A stretch of 64,000 bases of DNA from Hippasteria phrygiana (lineage: Eukaryota > Echinodermata > Asteroidea > Valvatida > Goniasteridae), in the NCBI GenBank assembly GCA_037893225.1, contig JAZGUH010000153.1:1488001-1552000 (forward strand), in the 5' to 3' direction. Position 1 is the first letter of the stretch. Each line of letters starts with the position of its first letter. Both the position numbers and the translations under genes were made by a program. The notes below the pieces were generated by a model. The model was given only the letters and a program-made list of their open reading frames with translations, searched no databases and was not told the DNA's origin. Below are positions 55,226 to 64,000 of the stretch, piece by piece.

Positions 55226-55741
55226 CGCCTCCGCCTCCCCCCGAGCGACGGGCCTGTCAATACGCTATTCAAGTAACAAGGACAAAGTGAAAAGCATTAT
55301 GTTTTAACACTGATTTTATGCATCTTATTTCGATTGTTGAAATCAAAATTTGCCAATTTTGTTTAGATGATGACAGCATTTCAGACGGAACTATTTCTCA
55401 GGAGGGTTGGTACTGCTACCATCTGAATAAACATTTAATACGCTCTCAGATTGAAACTGATCTATTTGGTTTTTGATTATACCAAATCTGCATCAAGAAA
55501 TAATGACTAAGCCTTTGTTTTTACCCTTTCGATGTCCCCACCTACTGCAATTTTCCGAATCCCTGCATTATGGTCAATTCTAATTGCTTGGACGAGGGAT
55601 TCTGTCTGCACTGTGCACACACGCTAAAAGCAGGCACGACATTAGATTCGTAAACAGAAATGAGAGAGTATAGATGACAGTGCAATTAGCATGAGTGGCA
55701 TAGAAATTGGGTTCATTTATAATAATTGATTTATAATATTG
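55226..55741. other. Intergenic, nothing recognised
   Basis: AT-rich, no supported ORF. Confidence 0.35.
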
Positions 55742-55950
55742 AGTGTGATGGGGGATGGTGGTGATGGTAGTGATGGGGGTGCTGGATGATGGTGAAGTGG
55801 TGATGTGATGCGGGGATTGGGGTGATAGGGGTGATCGTGGGGTGATGAGAGTTATAGGGATGGTGGTGATGGTTGTGATGGGGTGATGGGGGATAGGGGT
55901 GATCGTGGGGGGATGAGGGTGATAGGGGATGATGATGATGATGATGATGA
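55742..55950. repeat. GGTGAT/GATG-rich degenerate simple repeat
   Basis: A purine-thymine strand built of GTGATGG, GGGGTGAT and finally (GATGAT)n. The 148-codon antisense ORF (Ile/Thr/Pro/His) reflects this composition. Confidence 0.9.
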
Positions 55951-56085
55951 GTTTTAATATTGACATTTCATATTCTGTTCTTTTTATTCCCATGATCACA
56001 TGTGTGTCAACAATTCCCAGGACCATGGTGATTTTGTTTCGCTTTTGCTGGCCCTTGATGGGTTATGTCCTGTGTTACTTATCTT

Positions 56086-56225
56086 TATTGGTGGCGCCAT
56101 TTAACCTTTTTGTTTTGTTCTTATCAGTACATGCAAAATAAGACCTTTGCAGGGTTTTGCTTTCTATTCTGGTTTGCTACGGTACTTTAGGCGTATAGGT
56201 CCTTGCAAGCAAAAATAAAAATAAA
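56086..56225 (+). repeat. Dispersed repeat shared with 14432-14545
   Basis: Same blocks TATTGGTGGCGCCATTTAAC, TTTGTTTTGTTCTTA, TTTAGGCGTA and an A-rich end (AAAATAAAAATAAAAATGGC). This copy has an extra ~45 bp in the middle. Confidence 0.55.
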
Positions 56226-58433
56226 AATGGCAACGATTGACTAGTGATTTGACTTGTGATTGACTTGCGACTGACTCGATTACAGCTCTGTCACCTAGTG
56301 CCACTTTTCTTGGTCTATTTTATCCATGACGATCACACTTCTAGGCCAATAATCCCGGAATGTCATTCAGCATATTGCTTGGATTCCCCAAACCCTCTAC
56401 AGAAACAAATATTATAGAATGTGATCAGGCCGAAGCAGCCCGTTTGTTGGCCTTTTTTATATTTTTTGTTTACTATACTATGGGAAGCTTAAACAGGGCA
56501 CAGCATTACACTGCCTAATGACCCTGCATACTAGCCCACAGCGCTACCACAAAGCTAATACGCATCGCTGATTGGCCAGCAATAAAAATCTACACGATGA
56601 CGTCGTGTCAAACCCAGCTGACTCCCTAGCTGCCCAACGCCGTTAGAAGGCATGCTAAAAATCGTGAAAAAATTTCGTTTCGCAATGTCAGTGTATTATA
56701 CAAATTGACAAATCAGAAGGGTCGATCTGAAGAGTTCAGGAAACGGCAAAAATACGGGTCCACCTAGACAACTAAAAAAATAGCGTGGATTGTGTAGCTT
56801 TTTTGTCAGTGGCGAGTTGAAGTGCAGTTTCGCGAAAGGGATGAAAATATTGCTTGTTTTTTTACCACTTTCACTCAAATTGGTAATTAATGAAATAGTT
56901 GTCTAGGAAGCTTATTTATTCAGTATTATTTTGGTACATAACTTATCTATTAAGCGTAATTATTCTTCGCAATTTTGCGTCATTCTAAGATGAGTCATTT
57001 CTGATCGGTCAATGTTTTGCGTGTGTTGTCAATACGCTATACATTGTACACGAAATGTGTGCATGGGCAGGCAAAATCGTGGATACGTCATGTACGACGC
57101 AGAAGAATTCAATGTATTTAGATTTTCCTGGGAAAAATACGATCAGATGCTGTATAGGCCTATAGATCAGGAAGTACATATTAATTTCAAATATTTTAGA
57201 TTTATTCTTTTCATATATATAAAATCAGCCAGTTTATCGCGAAGTTCGAGCGATGACTCGCAGGTGCCATATTCGAAATTCGACGATGCTAGATCTAGAT
57301 GACAAGGAGAAGAACTCGTGCTGCACTCATCACCGGGCCCGGCCCGGCCGATATAAATGGTTGACCGCGCTCACTAATTATTTGGACTCCCTAGCTTTGC
57401 GATTTTTAGCACGCTTCGCACGAAGGTCACGAAGGTCACTACCGAATCAATTTTCTGTGAACACTAGCGGGCGCTGTGTACCAGTGCAGGGTGTAAATGC
57501 TGTGAGGGCCCTCTTGTGATTACTCAATCTAAAGTCCTTGTCTGGATTACGAGAATTTGTACTGAAAGTGTTTTTGTGAGACATGACGAGGAACTTTATC
57601 ACGTACATCGTGTGAGAGATCTCGAATTGAAGAGATTGGTCTTTGCATTCATGGAGGGTTACAAATGATTTGAGGGGATTTCTCGGTATTTTTATCTATG
57701 AGACCTACTACTTTTAATTAAGGATTAAGGCCAAGTTCATCAATGTCGGAAATTGTATCGCAGTGCAGCGAGGACATGCTTTAAGTCTATCTATCCTGCT
57801 ACGGCTTTCTGCAGCTGTATATTTCTGAACACGTATTGACTATTCATGTACGTTGCAGAGAAAGAAGTTCGGGGGATTTTTCGCGCTCTAAAGATGACTT
57901 TAAAACCCTGTGAATGGCCTCGGTCTCAGTAAGGATGGACTGAAAAGTTGATAGGATGCATAAAATGGGCCCGAAATTGAAAATTGTCGCATTAATGGCG
58001 TGCAAAACTGTCACGACAAAGGTCATTTCGATGTTTCGATTGATCTGCAGTCTGCACTTCACTATTTTGGAATTCTTGAACAGCTTTTCATTTTTGAAAA
58101 TATGCTTTCTTTCTTTCTTTCTTTTCTTTTTGAATGATATATATTTGTATTGCAGAAAAGGGGCCTACAATTTCAAAGGTAAATTGGGGATGGAGGAGGG
58201 CGGAAGGAGGGGGAATGGAGGGGGAGGAAGGAAATGGGGTCAAACCTTCCCTTGCTGTTTTACTTCTTTCTGGGTAAAAAATGAAACCTTTGACCCCTTC
58301 ATCTTTCTTTGCCTTACAAGTTAAACAGTTGGTTGGGCCAGATGAAAACCCGCCCCTCCAAAAACATCTTGTATTGCCCCTGAATCTACATACCAATTTG
58401 TTTTTGTCAACCCACCCCCCCAAAATAAAATAC
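56226..58433. other. Long intergenic stretch, no supported gene
   Basis: ORFs at 57012-57302 and 57253-57519 lack recognised domains. The part around 57300-57520 is GC-richer (GGGCCCGGCCCGGCC), and a GATATAAATGG lies at about 57348, so a promoter cannot be excluded. A short TTTC repeat lies near 58107. Confidence 0.3.
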
Positions 58434-58476
58434 TAAAATAAATAAATAAATAAATAAATAAATAAATGAATAAATT
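58434..58476. repeat. (AATA)n microsatellite
   Basis: About nine AATA units; possibly the tail of a vanished retroposon. Confidence 0.92.
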
Positions 58477-58519
58477 GAGAGATATACATACTGCACTCTT
58501 GACATCTTTGTTTTAATAT

Positions 58520-58905
58520 TTTCCTTCCTTTTCCACTTTTAGCTGATAGTGAAACGATTTTGCCGACAGCAAGATGATTTGGCCCACAAAAACAGTCAAT
58601 GGGGAAGACATGCGCCACCCCGCACCCCCCTTTAGCAATGCTTGACTGGCTTGACTTCGCTGTATGCAGTGGCATGTGAGGGCGCCATCTATTTTTTTAC
58701 AGATTTTCGCCGGACTTCTGCTGTAATATTACATATGCTGCCACTCTGGGCACCCTTGTTCAATTTTTCTTCCTTTTCGACTATTTTGCAGGCAGCCTGG
58801 CAGGGACATGGTTTTGCTGACAGCGACACATTTATTTTGTCGTCAGAAACGCCAATTGGGAGTGCCACATCCCCCCCTTACTATAGCAACGCCCCTCGAT
58901 TGAAT
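58520..58905. repeat. Diverged tandem duplication, unit about 245 bp
   Basis: TTCCTTTTCCACTTTTAGCT through TTTTGCCGACAGCAAG and CCCCCCTTTAGCAATGC (58520-58650) is echoed by TTCCTTTTCGACTATTTTGC through TTTTGCTGACAGCGAC and CCCCCCTTACTATAGCAACGC (58773-58893). Confidence 0.55.
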
Positions 58906-58993
58906 CCTTCGTCAATTGAGTGACGCCATTGGTCAATGCCATCTTTCCACAAGAACTCAAGTGAACAAATTGGACGACTTATGTTTTTTATTA

Positions 58994-59188
58994 AGATAAA
59001 TATTAAAGGTAGCACTTTAGAGACTAAATAAAGTTTAAAAATATGGCATAAGCTTTCGTATAGCTACATCTACTTCATCAGATGATTTTCATCACTGCAC
59101 CTGATGAAATAGCTGTAGCTATACGGAAGCTTATGCCATATTCCAAAACTTTAGTAAGTCTCTAAAGTGCTACCTTTAATATTTATCT
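58994..59188. ncRNA. Head-to-head hammerhead-ribozyme-like pair in a near-perfect palindrome
   Basis: The minus strand from 59081 reads CTGATGA, a short hairpin region (AGTAGATGTAGCTATAC), GAAA, then GCTTATGCCATAT. The plus strand from 59101 reads CTGATGA, a self-complementary ATAGCTGTAGCTAT, then CGGAAGC, where one base departs from GAAA. Both arms continue to AAGTGCTACCTTTAATATTT. CUGAUGA and GAAA around a helix are the hammerhead core. This resembles ribozyme-bearing ends of Penelope-like elements or retrozymes arranged as an inverted dimer. No ORF is attached. Confidence 0.6.
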
Positions 59189-59713
59189 GTATCTAGCTGA
59201 TTAACACGCCTGTAAACAACTTTGTTTTTTTTATTAAGAATCTGTCACCTTTAATTTTTGAAACCCTCAAACATTTTCGATAACCGTAAACCTGTGTGAC
59301 TCGACTGGTTCAATTTTTTTTCTGGCTTCAATCTTAAAAAAACTTACAGCTCCCTGAAATTTAAGCTGAAATTTCACAGAAAGTGTTGCAGGCCCTAATC
59401 TCCTTGCCGGATTGACCGATTCTGTCAACTGTAAATTTTGGTTTCCAATTGGAAAATTGTTGGACCCTCATTTTGCACCCCGTCATATAAAATCCCTCAG
59501 CTATATATATGGGCCGTAACAGCCATGTTCTTTACGTTAGAAAAATATTTTCAGGGCAAACATTTTTGGGTCTATTCAAATTGCACCCTTAACTCTTCCG
59601 CTACGGCGCGCCGCTCACACCGGCTCGAAAAAAGCCTATTCCTGCCGCTGAGCTGCTCTGAGCGGCTCGTTGTAAACATTCTGTAAAACAATTACGTCAC
59701 AGCTCATTATAAT
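59189..59713. other. Intergenic, nothing recognised
   Basis: An 82-codon ORF at 59438-59686 has no recognised domain. Confidence 0.35.
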
Positions 59714-59773
59714 AACGTGAGTCATCAGGATAGTTTCTCCATGCATCAAGTCACTATCCTTATGACTCACGTT
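59714..59773. repeat. AACGTGAGTCAT hairpin
   Basis: AACGTGAGTCATCAGGATAGT pairs with ACTATCCTTATGACTCACGTT (one mismatch) around an 18-base loop. Only 60 bp; could be a tiny MITE or transcript hairpin. Confidence 0.7.
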
Positions 59774-60069
59774 TTGTCATGTGTGATTCGTTAATTAGCA
59801 AGATCTCTAGACACCGTTGATCGTACCGGTTTCTTTCGAAGAGTTGACTCTTTTGCACATTTTGCCAGATTTAGTTTGCCCGGTTCGTACGAATGTGAGC
59901 GTAACTTCGCGGTGCCAAGCACGATCGATTGATGTTATATCAATCTTGACACGCCTCCTAACGAAATCGTTGAACTCCCGTATTCGGGCGATTCGCAATA
60001 CGCCACCAAGAGTTTGGTGCGGAGAGGCTTTTTTTCGCACTTGCGCGCGCGCGGAAGTAGGCCCAAAAT
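59774..60069. other. Intergenic, nothing recognised
   Basis: An ORF from 59817 runs into the palindromic repeat and is not supported. Confidence 0.3.
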
Positions 60070-60168
60070 TTAGGTTTGGCTACGGTTTGAGATTAAACAC
60101 AAGTCTATGTGATGCGGCTGCAGCCACTACCGTAGACATGTGTGTAATTCAAAGCCGCAGCCAAGTAA
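60070..60168. repeat. Palindromic dispersed repeat, copy 2
   Basis: TTAGGTTTGGCTACGGTTTG and its partner CAAAGCCGCAGCCAAGTAA flank GCTGCAGCCACTACCGTAGA. Same family as 3833-3932. Confidence 0.65.
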
Positions 60169-60653
60169 TTTGGACACGGCCTTACTTATCAAAACGTCTA
60201 AGAATGTGCGTTTGAAAACACTTCCGATTAAACATTAGTCTAGTTCCCTGACCTGAAGATTCCCTGACGTCTATATCTTAGGTCAGGTATAGCAATGTTA
60301 GTCGGAGTGACGTCAGTGGCATCATTCAAATTTAATATTCTTGCAAAATCCAGTCGGTAAAATACTGCAAGAGTGTGGCATTGATTTTTCAGTTTTTATA
60401 TATAATTGAGAATTCAAAATCCATGATCTGTAACGGCCTGACAGACATTTTGTTATTACGAACATCAACATTAACAGTCGAATGTATTCCGAAAACAAGT
60501 TCGGAAAACCTCGGACGTTTTCGGAAACTGGCAGAATTCTGCCAGTTTTTGTCACGTGACATTGGCGGCTACCGGACCTAATATTCATCAAAAATAGTCA
60601 GAATGTTTTGGTCTGGGACCCGACTAATTAAACATTAGGCGAAGTAAAAAATG
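60169..60653. other. Intergenic, partial TAGTCTAG palindrome
   Basis: TAGTCTAGTTCCCTGACC at 60237 to GGTCAGGTATAG near 60290 is a decayed copy of the small palindrome in family F copies A and B. Nothing else. Confidence 0.45.
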
Positions 60654-60988
60654 CATGTTTAGCGTCCCCGCCCGCTTTCTTTTGGGGGCCGCCTGGATTA
60701 GAAAGAACTAATTACCAGTGGAAAATGAGGTGAACAAACTCCCGAAAATGTCAACCGATCCACCGGAAAATAGAATACAAGCTAAAACTAAAACTATTAA
60801 AACTACTGTAAACATGTTCAATTCTCTTGTCCAACATGTCTCTTTAATTTATGTGTCTTTGAACAGTTGAAAAAACCTACGGTCGTTAGAAATTAAGAAA
60901 AGAATGGAGGCCATCTTAAAAAAAAAAAAAAATAGAAAGTCCCTCTTCTTTCCTTAAAAAACCCCCAAAACCCCGGACGCTAAACATG
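60654..60988. mobile_element. CATGTTTAGCGTCC MITE
   Basis: CATGTTTAGCGTCC at the left and GGACGCTAAACATG at the right are perfect inverses. AAGTAAAAAATG and CTTTAACTT continue the pairing weakly outward. The body has a poly-A run near 60920 and no ORF. Confidence 0.72.
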
Positions 60989-63433
60989 TGTTTCTTTAAC
61001 TTGGCCTTATGCGTCATTTCCTGGAGCGAATGAACAAAATTGGTACTATGATATGGTACTAATAAATAGTTCGACTTTTTCGAGGAGTGGTTATTGCTTA
61101 TATTTGTTCAGGTTTTCAAATCATTTACCACACTGCTATCGTGAAAAAAATCTTGAGAAAATACCCTTGGATCAAGGAGGTGCTTTTAGGGAACTTGACC
61201 GCGCAGTTTGAAAATGCGACATCTCCTGATGGCCAAGCGCTTGGCGCAATGCATAGTGAATCACCCCAAGTAATTCGCGTTTATCCAGCCAGTCACACTG
61301 AGTTTGCATAAACATCAGGATTGACTCATTGCGATGGGCTTCTTTCATGGATATTCCACCGTTCATGCTCATCGTAATAGCGATGGTCACACGACCACAA
61401 CGTTTATCGCTTATTTCTGTGACAAGATTTTCTCTTTTTACTGCTATTGGCTGTTTGCGCAAAAAGTGTCGACAATGGGGAAAGCATGCCGTTTTCAAAG
61501 GTAAAAATCTGTTGAGTGTATGCGTCAACAAGCCTCATTTAATGATTGGGAATTCCGCCGGTGCGCATTGTCACGGTTCATAAAATTCGTATTGGTTGCA
61601 GTACAACCACGAAGCTAGCATATTGTGTAAGTATATAGAAACAGTGTCAAGGGCGCTGCCATTGTTTGATGTACTTTGATGCACACTACAAATATTTCCC
61701 TTCACACATTACATATAAGACTAACTGCACTTGGAGTGTTGGTAGTCGGGTGTTATGACCAAAAATTGCCATGGAGCCGCAGTCTCGGTCGCAACTCTCG
61801 CGAGAAGGAATTATTTTCGGCGTCTGTGGGCTCATCACATATGGCATACGGTATAGTAAGTAAGTCATCCTGTATAGTGGTATGATGGTCGTAGTCGCAC
61901 GTGAAACGTGGTATCATTTTCATCGATTGTCTTTCATGAAGTAAAAGTTCTCGAGTCGGTTGACCTGCATGGCCGTATCCTCCGTATATCACAAGCCGAC
62001 TGCTTCCCAAATACCAGCAATACCTACTAGTACCTGCATGATGCATTAGGCTGGGATCAGCGATCATGTCAGTCATATCTCAGGCTGCAATCGAGCGACC
62101 CCACGTCCCGACCCCTTGCTATCGTGCCGCCTTATCGTACATGGTCGGGTTCATGTAGTCATGGAGGAAGGAAACGCTTGATAATCCCCCAATGGGTAAG
62201 ACTGAAAACGGTACTAGTGTATAATTTGGCATGTATAAGATCCTTGGTCGACAAAATACGCGGTTCAAATTCGAGCATGCGTACGGGTTTCACTCAGGCA
62301 AGACCTGCACAAAATTACATTACACGTCTGTGTATTTTCTATGTTTAACTTTTGTTCGTGCATCCTGATAATAAGCAGCCCTCGAGTGTTGAATTGTTAC
62401 TCGGCCGTAGCTGGCGCTGGATGGAATGTGGTTGTATTTTACACGATGAACTGATGGGATTGCCGCATGTAACTGGCCGAGAGCAGGTTTGTGTATGTAT
62501 TACTATAAGCCAATTTTTTTGACTCAATTGCGATATGCGAAGCAGCAGAAAGGTCAATTTCATTTCATCGGGTGTCCTGTGACGTGCTGGCAGGCAGGGG
62601 TAATGACACGAACTGGCATGATGCTAGTGTCGCCATGCAGGGTAATTTCGTGCCGAAATAGGGTTTACATGTAGACAGATAGCCTAGTCCGATTGTTGCG
62701 CGTGCAGCGTACAATAATGGCACATGTAACTCGTGTTGACCTAAACACACCAGGTGATGCTTTATACCGTCAAAGAGAAGATATTGTATGCATTGCATGG
62801 CGGATTAATAGAGAAAATAATTTTCATAATAATTATGTGACGGTTTATGGTAGGCCTAGTATTAGTAAACACGGAGTATTACGCACAACGTATTCGAATG
62901 AGTCACCAAGCTTGGGATTATTGTAGATCGTGCTGTCGACACAGGCGCACTCAATCCGTTATATTCAAGGAGCAGAAAGTTGTACTTCATTTTTGTCCAA
63001 TATTTAAAGTGAGCGTTATGTCTTTAATACATATAATCATTTTTTTTACCACAGTGAACAAAAGTACAGTTGTTCTGTGTTATTGTATATGTTGGGTCTT
63101 TCTGTTTTATATTAAATTTGTAATGTTAGATATAATTTAATACTGACCGTGGTCATCTTGAGTTTAACCCCGAAAAGCACTGTATCTTTTAAATTGCATT
63201 TTTTCAAGAGATACAAAAGTTACGGTATTCACTTTTTAATGAGACCGAGCGAAAAAAAAAGCCATCCACGTTTAGTTACAAATATCGAATTATTTGCGAC
63301 CCGACAATATTTCAAGCGTATCTTCGTGTGCATTAGATGGGCGAAAGAAACCAAGAATAGACAAGCCATATTTTAGATTGTTGCAGACGCCAAAAAGAAT
63401 ATAGGAAAAAGGTGGGTGCTTGATTTTAACGAA
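60989..63433. other. Long intergenic stretch, unassigned ORFs only
   Basis: ORFs at 61087-61311 (+), 61172-61531 (-), 61753-62076 (-) and others overlap and have no recognised domain. GGTTCAAATTC at 62271 resembles a tRNA B box, but no tRNA fold can be built. Confidence 0.3.
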
Positions 63434-63487
63434 ATGTCGTTAAAAGAGAAGGAAAAAATACATTTGTTGAAGAGCACGGACAGTACG
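63434..63487 (+). CDS. Possible first coding exon with strong splice donor
   Basis: ATG at 63434 opens an 18-codon frame (MSLKEKEKIHLLKSTDST) that runs exactly into GTAAGTAT at 63488, a near-consensus 5' splice site in phase 0. The start context (GAAATGT) has A at -3. Codon use is ordinary and the peptide is charged and protein-like. The following exon is not evident before the window ends, so the gene, if real, continues to the right. No family can be named from so few residues. Confidence 0.25.
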
Positions 63488-63740
63488 GTAAGTATAACTT
63501 TAAAAGAATCCCAATGGTAACCCCGAGTTTCTAGATGGCCCTAACTAAAACCTTCATTTGCCTTCCACTAAAACAACTAAAAAGTTGCACCGATGGAGTA
63601 TTTTTCAGTAAGGCACGTGGCGAAAGTTTGGAGTTATTATAGGCAGAGTCGCCCAATTATAGCAGTAAGATTAAATTATACCTGTTAAAGTACCCTTCAG
63701 GATACATTTTGTCATCATTTTTTATACCTTAGGGAGAAGA
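63488..63740. other. Short stretch, nothing recognised
   Basis: Would be intron if the preceding exon is real. Confidence 0.3.
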
Positions 63741-63780
63741 GTGACATTAGGGAGACATTTCAGTGTCTCCCTAATGTCAC
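63741..63780. repeat. Perfect 17-bp-stem hairpin
   Basis: GTGACATTAGGGAGACA, a 6-base loop TTTCAG, then the exact complement TGTCTCCCTAATGTCAC. A related GTCTCCCAAATGAC lies at about 63925. Could be a minimal MITE. Confidence 0.9.
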
Positions 63781-63954
63781 AGCTCCTATTTAGAGGCAGA
63801 AATGTTTCGACAGAGAATTTTCCAAATTATAAATATACCAAAATTCGTGGGGGTAGGATAAGGGGAAAGTGGGGTTAGGCTTCATGAAAGTTGAAAAAAA
63901 AATGTGCACAAGCCTATGGCAATGTCTCCCAAATGACCCATCGCCGGTAATTTT

Positions 63955-63981
63955 GTTATTATTATTATTATTATTATTATT
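63955..63981. repeat. (TTA)n microsatellite
   Basis: About nine TTA units near the right edge of the window. Confidence 0.95.
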
Positions 63982-64000
63982 CTAGGTTTTACCGGAACAA

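Noticed and set aside
55084..55290. Poly-Gly / poly-Pro ORFs
   Set aside because: Translations of G-runs.
55580..56026. 148-codon Ile/Thr/Pro/His-rich ORF
   Set aside because: Created by the GGTGAT simple repeat.
58088..58324. Overlapping ORFs on both strands
   Set aside because: Built on GGAGG- and TTTC-rich low-complexity sequence; no domain.
62260..62290. tRNA B-box-like GGTTCAAATTC
   Set aside because: No matching A box at the right distance and no cloverleaf can be drawn.

Overview
The window is animal nuclear DNA. It is AT-leaning, gene-poor and very rich in repeats. Two long intronless genes stand out: a RING/B-box/NHL TRIM protein and a class A GPCR. The transposon content (Penelope-like retroelements, mariner, Harbinger-like, hAT-like and TTAA-target elements with THAP domains), the TACATGTA-rich AT sequence and the many G-runs suggest a marine invertebrate, most likely a non-vertebrate deuterostome such as an echinoderm or hemichordate. 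That placement is inference. I see no bacterial or organellar gene and no convincing tRNA, rRNA or snRNA gene.

Layout. 1-560: a TACTCG-word element cut by the window edge. 753-2693 (+): the TRIM gene. 3.0-5.0 kb: small inverted-repeat elements, including a hAT-type MITE with a perfect 8-bp target duplication. 7.5-10.4 kb: two decayed Penelope-like copies tail to tail, each followed by a degenerate hammerhead-ribozyme-like motif. 12-20.5 kb: a minisatellite, G-run MITEs, a deleted mariner, a Harbinger-like element with a Myb/SANT-like ORF, a GCGAA-word element and a hAT-type element carrying a nested insertion. 22.65-24.01 kb (-): the orphan GPCR. 25-35.8 kb: MITEs, the first of two THAP-bearing TTAA elements, non-LTR fragments, degenerate telomere-like repeats and a second hAT-type copy. 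36,346-46,219: a 9.9-kb element with roughly 700-bp terminal inverted repeats. 46.2-64 kb: more dispersed repeats, the second THAP/TTAA copy, several near-perfect palindromes, a head-to-head hammerhead-like palindrome at 59 kb and a possible first coding exon at 63.4 kb.

The two cellular genes are not obviously related in function. TRIM-NHL proteins are normally E3 ubiquitin ligases in the cytoplasm; the GPCR would act at the plasma membrane. Everything else is best read as mobile DNA and its debris. The most unusual object is the 36.3-46.2 kb element. Its arms carry about 13 copies each of an ATCACATCC word, and it holds about 21 units of a ~190-bp satellite with higher-order structure, but no recognisable transposase. 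It looks like a very large foldback (non-autonomous) transposon. Boundaries below come from reading inverted and direct repeats by eye; no similarity search was run.
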